From contig JAKSBE010000598.1 of assembly GCA_022361275.1 (NCBI GenBank), positions 1 to 48,414 on the forward strand: 48,414 nt of DNA, read 5' to 3'. Below are positions 36,095 to 44,086 of this stretch, piece by piece. The position numbers and the translations under genes were made by a program. Origin of the DNA: Kiloniellales bacterium (GTDB taxonomy: Bacteria > Pseudomonadota > Alphaproteobacteria > Kiloniellales > JAKSBE01). The number at the start of each line of letters is the position of its first letter. The first letter of the stretch is position 1. The notes beneath the pieces are model-generated. The model did no database searches and was not told the origin of the DNA. It saw only the letters and a list, made by a program, of their open reading frames with translations.

Positions 36095-38347
36095 ATGAGC
36101 ATCGAAGGCAAGGGCCGCGGCCCCTTGAAGCTCGGCTCCGTCCGGCTCGGAGAGCGGGGCACCCCGAAGGCGCCGGAGACGGCCCCCGGTGAAGCGCCTC
36201 GGCGCGCAAAGTCCGGGCGTGAAAAGTCCGGGAGCGGCAAGCGCCGCGGCGAGACGTCCTGGGTCAAGGCGCGGGGCGACAAGGGCCGGGGCGTGGACAG
36301 CCGCTGGAAGGACGACGAGGCGCAGGCGCTGGTTCGAGAGCTCGGCGAGCGGGGCGTGGCCGCCGATCTTGCCTTTCGGGTCTATGCGACGCGTCTGATC
36401 GGTGCCGAACGTCGCCTGGTGGCGCAGGGCGAGGACGGCAGCACCTCGGTCAAGACCCGGATCAAGGACGTCACCGGCGAGTCGGTCAACGTGCTCTGCG
36501 TGCAGGGCCGGGGAGGCGACATGGCCGAGATCACGGTCGCCGGCCTGCCCGCCCTGCGGCTCGAACCGCTACGCGCCCTGGAGCGTCTGCCGGAGCTGGC
36601 CGGCGAGGACCGGGCGAGGATCCAGCGCCGCAACCTCCTGGAGCCCGACGCGCTGGAAACCCCGGTCGAAACCCTGATGCACGCCTTCCTGCCGCAGCGC
36701 TACGTCGACCACTGCCACGCCGGCGCCGTCCTGGCCCTGACCAACCAGGCGGAGGGCGAGGCGCTCTGCCGCGAGGTCTTCGGCGAGACCCTGGCCGTGG
36801 TGCCCTACGTGCTGCCGGGCTTCGCGCTGGCCAAGGCCGCGAAGGCCGCCTTCGACGCCAACCCGGAGGTCGAGGGCCTCATCCTGATCAAGCACGGCAT
36901 CGTCACCTTCGGCGACGACGCCCGCGAGTCCTACGAACGTATGGTCAGCCTGGTCGGCCTGGCGGAGCGCCGGCTGCGCAAAGGCAGGCGCCGGGTCTTC
37001 GCCCCGGTCGAGCTGCCGCGGCGTTTGGCCGAGCCCGCCGAGATCGCGCCGATCCTGCGCGGTGCCCTGGCCCTTTCGGAGGGGGTCGGAGACCGCTACC
37101 GGCGCTGCGTTCTGACCTTTCGCAGCAACGAGGCGATCCGCGATTTCATCAACGGGATCGAGCTGTCCCGCTACGCCCTGGCCGGTCCGGCGACGCCGCA
37201 GAACCTGCCCCTTACCAAGCCCTGGCCGGTGATTCTGCCGGCGCCCGAGCTGGGCCGCCGCGCCGCCTTCGCCTCGGCGGCCCGGCGCGCGATCGAGGAC
37301 TATGCCGCCGACTACCGGAACTACTTCCGGCGCCATGCCCAGCGCCTGACCAGCGGCGAGCGGCTGCACGACCCGCTCCCGCGCATCGCCCTGGTGCGCG
37401 GGCTGGGACTCTTCGCCGCCGGCCCGGACGCCGCGGCGGCGGCCGCCGCCGCCGACCTCATGGAGGCGACGGTCGGCACGATCGCCGGCGCCGAAGCCCT
37501 CGGCCGCTACGAGAGCCTGGACGAGGCCCAGATCTTCGATGCCGAGTACGCCCTGGGCGCTGGCAGAGCCCGCTGGGAGTCGGAGACGCGGCCGCTGGCC
37601 GGCCAGGTCGCGGTGGTGACCGGCGGCGCCGGGGCGATCGGCCGGGCCACGGCGCGGGTCTTTCACGCCCAGGGCGCCGAGGTCGCGCTGATCGACCTCG
37701 ACCTCGACGGCATGCGCTCCTTCGCCCAGGCGATCCGCGCCCTCGCGATCCGCTGCGACGTAACCGACGAGACGGCCCTGGCACAGGCTTTCGAGCGGGT
37801 CTGCGAGACCTTCGGCGGCCTCGACATCCTGGTCTCCAACGCCGGCAAGACCTGGCAGGGCCGCATCGGCGAGGTCGAGGAGGCCGAGCTCAGGCAGTCC
37901 TTCGAACTGAACTTCTTCGCCCACTACCGGGCGGCCAGGGCGGCGGTCGGCATCATGCTGCAGCAGGGCACCGGCGGCGCGCTGCTGTTCAACACCTCCC
38001 GCCAAGCGATCAGCCCCAGCGCCGGGGCCGGTCCCTATGGCCTGCCCAACGCGGCGACCCTGGCCCTGGTCCGGCAGTTCGCGGTCGACTACGGTGTCGA
38101 CGGCATCCGGGCCAACGCGGTCAGCGCCGAGGGAGTCCGCAGCGGGGTCCTGACCGAAGAAACCATCGCCAGGCGGGCCTTGGCCCGCGGCGTCAGCACG
38201 GAGGAGCTCTTGCGCGACAACCTCTTGCATCGCGAGGTCCACGCCGACGACGTCGCCCGGGTCTTCGTCGATCTTGCCCTCGCGGACAAGACCACGGCCG
38301 CCGTCGTCAACGTCGACGGCGGCAACATCGCCTCGGCGCTGCGTTAG
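36095..38347 (+). CDS. Fused class II aldolase/short-chain dehydrogenase
   Basis: A 750-residue fusion. The first half is a class II (rhamnulose-1-phosphate-type) aldolase with metal-binding His in YVDHCHAGAVLALTN and a later KHGIVTFG. The second half (from about 500) is an SDR with VVTGGAGAIGRATARVF and LVSNAG. The expected catalytic YxxxK reads Y-G-L-P-N, so Lys is replaced by Asn. The family converts a deoxy-sugar phosphate to DHAP plus an aldehyde and oxidises or reduces that aldehyde. The first 66 residues are a basic Gly/Lys/Arg-rich extension; GTG 36293, before DSRWKDDEAQALV, is an alternative start. The position after mtnP suggests a role in MTA/5-deoxyribose salvage (inference). Confidence 0.85.
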   Translation: MSIEGKGRGPLKLGSVRLGERGTPKAPETAPGEAPRRAKSGREKSGSGKRRGETSWVKARGDKGRGVDSRWKDDEAQALVRELGERGVAADLAFRVYATRLIGAERRLVAQGEDGSTSVKTRIKDVTGESVNVLCVQGRGGDMAEITVAGLPALRLEPLRALERLPELAGEDRARIQRRNLLEPDALETPVETLMHAFLPQRYVDHCHAGAVLALTNQAEGEALCREVFGETLAVVPYVLPGFALAKAAKAAFDANPEVEGLILIKHGIVTFGDDARESYERMVSLVGLAERRLRKGRRRVFAPVELPRRLAEPAEIAPILRGALALSEGVGDRYRRCVLTFRSNEAIRDFINGIELSRYALAGPATPQNLPLTKPWPVILPAPELGRRAAFASAARRAIEDYAADYRNYFRRHAQRLTSGERLHDPLPRIALVRGLGLFAAGPDAAAAAAAADLMEATVGTIAGAEALGRYESLDEAQIFDAEYALGAGRARWESETRPLAGQVAVVTGGAGAIGRATARVFHAQGAEVALIDLDLDGMRSFAQAIRALAIRCDVTDETALAQAFERVCETFGGLDILVSNAGKTWQGRIGEVEEAELRQSFELNFFAHYRAARAAVGIMLQQGTGGALLFNTSRQAISPSAGAGPYGLPNAATLALVRQFAVDYGVDGIRANAVSAEGVRSGVLTEETIARRALARGVSTEELLRDNLLHREVHADDVARVFVDLALADKTTAAVVNVDGGNIASALR

Positions 38348-38356
38348 CCCCCGATC

Positions 38357-39193
38357 GTGAGCCGAGACCCCATCATCGGGATCGACCATGCGCTGATCGG
38401 CGTGCGCGATCTGGAGTCCGCCCGCGAGACCTGGACGCGGTTCGGCTTCACCGTGACGCCGCGCGGCCGGCACATCGGCTGGGGCACCGCCAACTACTGC
38501 ATCATGCTGCGGCGCGACTACATAGAGCTGCTGGGTATCGTCGACCCGGGCCAGTTCACCAACGACCTCGACCGCTTTCTGGAGCGGGGCGAGGGTGCCC
38601 TGGGCCTGGCCTTCGCGACCGACGACGCGTTGGCGGCGGCGGCCGAACTGACCGCCCGAGGCATCACCGTCGATGGCCCCAAGGACTTGAAGCGGATCCT
38701 GGAGCTGCCCCAAGGCGACGTGCTGCCGGCCTTCAGCCTGGTCCACCTGACGCCGGAAGCGACCCCGGGCCTCAAGGCCTTTCTCTGCCAGCACCTGAGC
38801 CGCGATCTGGTCTGGCAGCCGCAGTGGACGGCACACCCGAATACCGCGCTGGGCCTTCGGCGGGCCACGATCGCGGTCGAGGATCCCGAGGCCACGGCCC
38901 GGGCCTATGCCGAGATCTGGGGCCGGGACGTCGACGTCTTCCTCGCCAAGCCGGAAGCGGCGGACCTGCTGTTCGCCGGCGTCCCGCTCCAGTTCCTGCG
39001 GCCGGACGTCCTGGACTTCGAAGTGCCCGCCGACCCGCCTTTCATCGCCCATCTGGGCATCGAGGTCGGTGACGTGGCGGCGGTCCGGGCCTGCCTTTCG
39101 GAAGCGGGGATTCCCTTCGAGGACGAGGGCAACTCGGTGCTGCTCGGTCCGGAGACCGGCAACGGGATCGAACTCAGCTTCGACGAGGGCTAG
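38357..39193 (+). CDS. VOC/glyoxalase-like protein
   Basis: A 278-residue protein from GTG 38357, 9 bp after the aldolase stop. IIGIDHALIGVRDLESARETWTRFGFTVTPRGRHIGWGTANYCIMLRRDYIELLGI is a glyoxalase-like domain of the PF13468 type, with a second VOC half at about 165-275 (ALGLRRATIAVEDPEATARAYAEIWG). Possible metal ligands are H11 and the glutamates of IELLG and IELSF. The substrate is unknown. It probably belongs to the mtnP-aldolase operon. Confidence 0.85.
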   Translation: MSRDPIIGIDHALIGVRDLESARETWTRFGFTVTPRGRHIGWGTANYCIMLRRDYIELLGIVDPGQFTNDLDRFLERGEGALGLAFATDDALAAAAELTARGITVDGPKDLKRILELPQGDVLPAFSLVHLTPEATPGLKAFLCQHLSRDLVWQPQWTAHPNTALGLRRATIAVEDPEATARAYAEIWGRDVDVFLAKPEAADLLFAGVPLQFLRPDVLDFEVPADPPFIAHLGIEVGDVAAVRACLSEAGIPFEDEGNSVLLGPETGNGIELSFDEG

Positions 39194-39346
39194 CCCGCAA
39201 ATCTCCCCGGCGTCCCGATCCCGATTGGTGCGATGGGCTTGGCAGGAGGGAGGCACAGGCGGTGGCTGATCGTTTGGCGGGCCTCGGCGCGGACTACGAT
39301 GCTTTGCGGGTTCCATGCTCTTTCGCGCGCTGCCGCCGCGTCGAGA

Positions 39347-39790
39347 TCACGCGGATCCGGCCGTCTCGGCGCCGGTCTCGATCGATCCCGCCGGTCCGAT
39401 CCGGGCGGCCCGCCCGGTGACCAGGGCCGCCTGGTCCCGCGGCGGCAGCAGGAGAACCGGCGGCGGATCGCGGTAGCCCATCTCCCGGGCGACCACGACC
39501 CCAAGGATCAGGATCGCGTCGGGCTTGCCCAGGACCAGCGCCGCCGGCGCCCGGCCCCGGGCGATCAGCTCCAGCATGACGGCGGAGCCGGAGGAGGAGC
39601 CGATGGTCTCGGGGATCACCAGGACCCGGCCGGCCACGGACTGGTCGTGCTGCGGATGGCGCGGGTCGGTGATGCGGCCGCTCTCCGGATCGACGCCGCC
39701 CCAGAAGCTGATCGGCCGCTCGAGCTTGAGGACCGCGCCCGTGGCGCTGCCGGGCAGCAGGACTGCGCCCTGAACTCTGCCTTGCGTCAC
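39347..39790 (-). CDS. Aconitase X small (swivelling-domain, DUF126) subunit
   Basis: A 147-residue protein from GTG 39790. GVDPESGRITDPRHPQHDQSVAGRVLVIPETIGSSSGSAVMLELI (about 30-75) is the DUF126/aconitase-X swivel domain, with the serine-rich SSSGS substrate loop. The start overlaps the stop of the large subunit by 4 bp (GTGA), so the two are made together and form one enzyme. Small and large subunits are separate here, whereas some AcnX enzymes are single chains. Confidence 0.92.
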   Translation of the reverse strand: MTQGRVQGAVLLPGSATGAVLKLERPISFWGGVDPESGRITDPRHPQHDQSVAGRVLVIPETIGSSSGSAVMLELIARGRAPAALVLGKPDAILILGVVVAREMGYRDPPPVLLLPPRDQAALVTGRAARIGPAGSIETGAETAGSA

Positions 39791-41037
39791 CGCCACAGCG
39801 CCTCGTCGCGCCTGACCCGGCCGCTGGCGGCGGTGGCGACGCAGTCCTCCAGGCTGCCGTAGACCACGCCGTAGCCGATGGTGCCCGGCGCGTAGTGGGC
39901 GAACTTGCCGGAGTTGGTCATCAGCACGCCGCCGTCGCGGGGCAGGATTGGCGTCACCACCACGCAGGTGTCGGTGACCAGCGTGACGCCGGCCGCCTCG
40001 AGTGGCCGCAGCCGGCCTTCGGCCTCTAGGCGCTCGACCGCGTGACGGCCGCTGCAGACGTAGAAGGGCAGCCTGATCTCCCGTCCTTTCAAGGCGGCTT
40101 CCAGGCGAGCGAACTCCTCGTAGGAGAAATGCGGCGAACCCAGGGCGATGGCGTCGACCGTCTCGGCGACCGAGGTCGAGAGCCGGTCGCGGGCCCGGCG
40201 CAGGGCCTCCGGCGTGAGCGCGATCCGCCGCTCCGGGGCCCGGCCGCCCAAGGCGGCCTCGGCGCTCGGCGCCTCCGGAGTCACGCCGGCGACGTGGAAC
40301 AGGCCGACTGCGCCGGTCGAGGCCGCGGCCGCGCCCAGGGCCTTGAGCCGGTCCTCGCTCAGGCCCTTGGGCAGGCCGTCGATCACCGGGACGGCGCCGC
40401 CGGCCGCCGCGCCCAGCCAGGCGCCCAGCACCGGATAGAAGACCTCGCTGTCCCTGAGGGCCGCCGACAGACCCCCTGTCTCGACCAGCACCGTGGCCCG
40501 GCGGTTCTCCGGCCGGTGCAGGCCGCAATCCGGCGCCCGGCCGACCAGGGCGCAGCAGATGTCGAGGAAGTCGCCGCAGCGGTTGGTGCGCGCGCCCAGG
40601 ACCGAGTTGCAGAAGACCACGGCGTTGCTTTCGCCCCAGGCGACGTCCTCCCCCGCGGCGGGCCGGTGTCCGGCCTGGTAGGGCGCGCAGGTCCAGGTCG
40701 GCCGGCAGCCGAGCGCGGTGTAGGCCGCCATCAGGCGCCGCGCCATGGACCGCCGTGCCGGCGCCGTCTGCACCCTGTCCGGATGCAGCAGGTCGAGGGC
40801 GCCGACGTTGAGCGTGCTCGGCACCGCCACCCGGCCGCCGCCCGCAACCAGGTGCTCGGCGAAGGCGACCCCGGAATCGCCGTGGTAGAGGCAGCCGTCG
40901 ATGTGCGCCGAGGCGATCGGGAGCAGCCGCTCGGCGCCGAGCAGGCGCGCCGCCTCCGCCACCACCCGCAGCGCCAGGCCGGTGGCGTCGTCGCGCCGCG
41001 CGGTTTCCCGCTCGGCCTCGGTCAGGGCGAGGGTCAT
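39787..41037 (-). CDS. Aconitase X large (catalytic) subunit
   Basis: A 416-residue protein from ATG 41037. HIDGCLYHGDSGVAFAEHL, PSTLNVGALD, WGESNAVVFCNSVLGARTNRCGDFLDICCALVGRAPDCGLH, and the later FYVCSGRHAV and TDTCVVVTPIL match the DUF521/aconitase X catalytic subunit; the cysteines supply an Fe-S cluster. Known activities are cis-3-hydroxy-L-proline dehydratase in bacteria and mevalonate-5-phosphate dehydratase in archaea. A hydroxyproline-type dehydratase is the better guess here, but no transport or proline genes lie nearby. The TetR gene is upstream on the same strand, 134 bp away. Confidence 0.92.
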   Translation of the reverse strand: MTLALTEAERETARRDDATGLALRVVAEAARLLGAERLLPIASAHIDGCLYHGDSGVAFAEHLVAGGGRVAVPSTLNVGALDLLHPDRVQTAPARRSMARRLMAAYTALGCRPTWTCAPYQAGHRPAAGEDVAWGESNAVVFCNSVLGARTNRCGDFLDICCALVGRAPDCGLHRPENRRATVLVETGGLSAALRDSEVFYPVLGAWLGAAAGGAVPVIDGLPKGLSEDRLKALGAAAASTGAVGLFHVAGVTPEAPSAEAALGGRAPERRIALTPEALRRARDRLSTSVAETVDAIALGSPHFSYEEFARLEAALKGREIRLPFYVCSGRHAVERLEAEGRLRPLEAAGVTLVTDTCVVVTPILPRDGGVLMTNSGKFAHYAPGTIGYGVVYGSLEDCVATAASGRVRRDEALWR

Positions 41038-41171
41038 GGAAGGGCTCCCGGCTCCAACGTCTCCGGGCCAGTCTAGCTCAAACAGCTCTCGCTCAAACAG
41101 CAGGTCCGGACGAAAGCACCAGCGCCTCCGCGGGTTCCTTCCCTCGCGGAAGTGGGTGCCGGGCCGCAGCG

Positions 41172-41735
41172 TTAGCCTGCAAGCGCCTCGTCGATCAGCA
41201 GCGTGGCGGCGTGGCGGGCGGCGGTGAGGTTCTTTTCGCCGCAGACGTGGGCGAGGGCGGTGGCGCCTTCCATCAGGAGGCAGATTTCCTGGGCCAGGAC
41301 CTCCGGATCGCGGGCGCCGGCCCCGGCGGCCAGGTCGCGGAGGTAGGCCAGCAGCAGGCGCTTGTGCTCGGCCGCCGCGGCGTGGATCGGGTTCTCGGCG
41401 GGATGGAACTCGGCGGCCGCGGCGACGAAGGTGCAGCCGGCGAAGTCCGGCTGCTCGAACCACTCCGAAAGGACGTCGAAGACCGCCAGGAGCCGGGCAC
41501 GGGGCGTTTCCGCCCCGGCCTCGACCTTGCGCCGGAACCAGTTGCGGAACGCCTCGTCGCGGCGCCGGAGGGCGGCCAGGATCAGCTCGTCCTTGGACCT
41601 GAAGTGCTTGTAGAGGGTCATCTTGGCGACCCCGGCCTCGGCCAGGATGCGGTCGATGCCGGTGGCGTGGAAGCCGTTCTGGGCGAAGAGCCTGGCCGCC
41701 GTGTCGACCAGGTGGTCGCGGCGGGTCGCGGTCAT
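41172..41735 (-). CDS. TetR-family regulator
   Basis: A 187-residue repressor from ATG 41735, preceded by GGGAGGA. The N-terminal HTH is DHLVDTAARLFAQNGFHATGIDRILAEAGVAKMTLYKHFRSKDELILAAL. The C-terminal ligand domain is not specific enough to assign. It is divergent from the AhpD-like gene, with an 18-bp perfect palindrome between them (41861-41878), the probable operator for this gene and/or its neighbour. It may also influence the AcnX genes downstream on its own strand. Confidence 0.92.
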   Translation of the reverse strand: MTATRRDHLVDTAARLFAQNGFHATGIDRILAEAGVAKMTLYKHFRSKDELILAALRRRDEAFRNWFRRKVEAGAETPRARLLAVFDVLSEWFEQPDFAGCTFVAAAAEFHPAENPIHAAAAEHKRLLLAYLRDLAAGAGARDPEVLAQEICLLMEGATALAHVCGEKNLTAARHAATLLIDEALAG

Positions 41736-41860
41736 GGCCGGTCCTCCCGTGGCTGGACAGGACGGTCTGCCCAATGAAGCGGGCTGCGGCTGTTCCTCGG
41801 GGCCATCATCTTCCTTAGATGCGCGGCGTCGGGCCGGAAATCAACCGAGGGCCTCTTGAA

Positions 41861-41878
41861 ATACAGACAGGTCTGTAT
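41861..41878. promoter_or_regulatory. Perfect palindrome, likely TetR operator
   Basis: ATACAGACAGGTCTGTAT: two 8-base arms (ATACAGAC / GTCTGTAT) around AG. It lies in the TetR/AhpD-like divergent gap and overlaps TATATT (41876-41881), a possible -10 box on the plus strand, with TTGAAA at 41856-41861 upstream. Binding here would block transcription. Confidence 0.75.
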
Positions 41879-41959
41879 ATTTAGGGTTCGTGAGGACGAG
41901 AGCCGAGCGGTCTCGCCGTCCTCCCGGATCAAACGACAGAGAGACAAAGGAGACACCCC

Positions 41960-42511
41960 ATGCCGCGTCTGACCCCCATCGACCCCGCCGCCGCCGAAGG
42001 CAAGGCCAAGACCCTGCTGGACGGCGTCCAGAACAAGCTGGGCATGGTGCCCAACCTCTTCCGCACCATGGCCGCCTCGCCGGCGGTACTGGAGAGCTAC
42101 CTGGGCTTCAGCCAGAGCCTCGGCGGCGCGGGCCTGAGCCCCCGGGAGCGCGAGCAGATCGCCCTCGCCGTGGCCGGCGCCAACGCCTGCGAATACTGCG
42201 CTTCTGCCCACACCGCGATCGGCAAGGGCCTGGGCCTGAGCGAGGCCGAGGCGACCCGCAACCTCGCGGGCGAGGCCGAGGATCCGAAGACCGCCGCCAT
42301 CCTCGCCTTCGCCACCGCCCTGGTCGAGAAGAAAGGCTGGGTCGGTGACGACGACCTCGACGCGGTTCGCGCCGCCGGGGCCGACGACGCCACCGTCGGC
42401 GAGATCGTCGCGACGGTCGCGCTGAACATCTTTACCAACTACTTCAACCACGTCGCCCGGACCGAGGTCGACTTCCCGGTCGTGGTAGTCTCCGCGCCCC
42501 AGGCGGCTTGA
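41960..42511 (+). CDS. Carboxymuconolactone decarboxylase/AhpD-family protein
   Basis: A 183-residue protein. LSPREREQIALAVAGANACEYCASAHTAIGKGLGLSEAEA contains the AhpD-type C-x-x-C-x3-H active site (CEYCASAH, about residues 74-81). The family acts as a peroxidase-linked disulfide reductase or in oxidative/ketoester metabolism. AAAGGAG precedes ATG 41960. It is transcribed away from the TetR gene, with the palindromic operator upstream; induction by an oxidative or electrophilic signal is inferred. Confidence 0.9.
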   Translation: MPRLTPIDPAAAEGKAKTLLDGVQNKLGMVPNLFRTMAASPAVLESYLGFSQSLGGAGLSPREREQIALAVAGANACEYCASAHTAIGKGLGLSEAEATRNLAGEAEDPKTAAILAFATALVEKKGWVGDDDLDAVRAAGADDATVGEIVATVALNIFTNYFNHVARTEVDFPVVVVSAPQAA

Positions 42512-42574
42512 GCTAGACTGCCGTTGCCGCCGTCCGGACCCGGCGGACGGCGGCGCGGCCGGGAGCCAAGGATC

Positions 42575-42718
42575 ATGCAGACAGTCGATTCGAAATCCCA
42601 GCGCGACGAGGCTGCGGCCGAGACCGCGGCGCTGCTCGCCCTGCTCGGCAGCTACCAGAACTACGGCCAGGTACGGGGCCGCGCGCGCCCGGCCGGGGAC
42701 TGCGCGGAGAGCGCGTGA
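42575..42718 (+). CDS. 47-residue hypothetical protein upstream of the PNPOx-family gene
   Basis: A short frame from ATG 42575 (MQTVDSKSQRDEAAAETAALLALLGSY...) with AAGGA upstream. Its stop lies 2 bp before the ATG of the next gene, so it could be translationally coupled. The N-terminal half is a plausible amphipathic helix and the C-terminal part is basic. No family recognised; chance ORF remains possible. Confidence 0.42.
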   Translation: MQTVDSKSQRDEAAAETAALLALLGSYQNYGQVRGRARPAGDCAESA

Positions 42719-42720
42719 TC

Positions 42721-43368
42721 ATGACCCGGACCTACAGCAGCGACGTCGCCTTCACGCCCGCCGTGAAGGCGATGCAGGAGAAGCTGGGCTCGCGCGCCGG
42801 CTACGCCCGTATGGAGGAGAAGGGCGGCTGGCAGACGACCGTCACGCCCGACCTCGCCGGCTTCCTCGCCCAGCGCGATTCCTTCTACCTCGCGACCGCC
42901 AGCGCCAAGGGCCAGCCCTACATCCAGCACCGCGGCGGCCCCGCAGGCTTTCTCCGGGTGATCGACGAGAAGACCCTGGGCTTCGCCGACTTCGGCGGCA
43001 ACCGCCAGTACATCTCGCTCGGGAATCTCTCGGAGAACGACCGCGTCCAGCTCTTCCTGATCGACTACGCCAACCGGCGCAGGGTCAAGATCTGGGGCCG
43101 CGCCCGGGTGGTCGAGGACGACCCCTTCCTGCTGGAGCGCCTGGCCGATCCCGACTATCCCGGCAGGCCCGAGCGGGCGATCCTCCTCGCCGTCGAGGCC
43201 TGGGACGTCAACTGCCCCCAGCACGTCACCCCGCGCTTCACCGAGGAGGACTTGGCTCCGGGCATCGGCCGGCTCAAGGCCCGTATCCTGGAGCTGGAAG
43301 CCGAGGTCGCGCGGCTGAAGCAGGCGTCAGGCTCCGATCAGACCGCCGGCGGCGAGGTCTCGCCCTAG
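42721..43368 (+). CDS. Pyridoxamine 5'-phosphate oxidase-family protein
   Basis: A 215-residue flavin-binding-type split-barrel protein. FLAQRDSFYLATASAKGQPYIQHRGGPAGFLRVIDEKTLGFADFGGNRQYISLGNLSENDRVQLFLIDYANRRRVKIWGRARVV is the characteristic FMN-binding core. The C-terminus is a coiled coil (RLKARILELEAEVARLKQ). Related proteins are annotated as general-stress or oxidoreductase partners; the substrate is unknown. ATG 42721 is preferred over GTG 42715 and follows GGAGAG. Confidence 0.9.
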   Translation: MTRTYSSDVAFTPAVKAMQEKLGSRAGYARMEEKGGWQTTVTPDLAGFLAQRDSFYLATASAKGQPYIQHRGGPAGFLRVIDEKTLGFADFGGNRQYISLGNLSENDRVQLFLIDYANRRRVKIWGRARVVEDDPFLLERLADPDYPGRPERAILLAVEAWDVNCPQHVTPRFTEEDLAPGIGRLKARILELEAEVARLKQASGSDQTAGGEVSP

Positions 43369-43389
43369 ATCAAGATCGAATCGATCCGA

Positions 43390-43420
43390 TCATGCTCTAC
43401 TCCAATAAGCTAGAGCATGA
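43390..43420. repeat. 10-bp inverted repeat after the PNPOx-family gene
   Basis: TCATGCTCTA and TAGAGCATGA form a perfect stem around an 11-base loop, 21 bp after the stop codon. No T tract follows on either strand, so it is not a standard intrinsic terminator. It may be an mRNA-stabilising hairpin or a dispersed repeat. Confidence 0.6.
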
Positions 43421-43511
43421 CCGTGACCGCGAAGCATTAGGTCACCTGTCGATGGTCTCGCGGGCCTCGCAGGCGATGCGCAGCAGTTCCTCCCTATTCA
43501 CGGCCCGACCC

Positions 43512-43928
43512 TCACGCCGGCAGGCGTGCGACGGCCGAGACCTCGATCATCAGCTCGGGGCGGGCCAAACCGCTGATGATCAGCAGCGTGTTGGTCGGGT
43601 AGCTGCCCTCGGGGAAGAGCCTGCCATAAGTCTCGGTCCGCGCCGCGAGCCAGGGCTCGCGCGACTCCGGGCCGACGATGTAGGTGGTGAGCGCCAGAAC
43701 CTCGGAGAAGCCTACGCCCAGGTCCTTCAGGATCAGGCCGATGTTGTCCAGCACCACCGGGGTCTGTGCGGCGACGTCGTGCGGCCCGACGATCTCGCCC
43801 TGGGCGTCGACCGCGACCTGCCCGGCGATGAAGGCGAGCCGCCCGGGCTCGGCGATGGCGACGTGGCTGTAGAGGCCGAGCGGCGCCGGCGCGCCCGGCG
43901 GGTCGAGGTAGGTGACGGTCTTGGACAT
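43512..43928 (-). CDS. RidA-family protein (distinct subgroup)
   Basis: A 138-residue RidA-type protein from ATG 43928, seven bases after AAGGA. GRLAFIAGQVAVDAQGEIVG and the C-terminal YPTNTLLIISGLARPELMIEVSAVARL fit the family. The usual RARS-type arginine is replaced by the NTLLIISGLARPE arrangement, so it is a different subgroup from the RidA protein at 30324-30674 and its activity may differ. It is divergent from the AraC gene (158 bp between starts). Confidence 0.88.
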   Translation of the reverse strand: MSKTVTYLDPPGAPAPLGLYSHVAIAEPGRLAFIAGQVAVDAQGEIVGPHDVAAQTPVVLDNIGLILKDLGVGFSEVLALTTYIVGPESREPWLAARTETYGRLFPEGSYPTNTLLIISGLARPELMIEVSAVARLPA

Positions 43929-44086
43929 CCCGGAATCCTTCTGCAAACGACGATTGCAGACAGGATCACATCATACGAAGCCTGGCGCCAGGGCTCGTGT
44001 CTTGACCGCGGCCCTTCTTGGCGGCTCCCGCGTGCTCTAGGATGGCCGAACGTGGAACGATGCATTTCTTCTTGAGGAGGCGTGTC

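Noticed and set aside
36095-36292. Basic N-terminal extension of the aldolase as a separate targeting domain
   Set aside because: It is low-complexity and GTG 36293 could be the real start, so I do not claim a domain.
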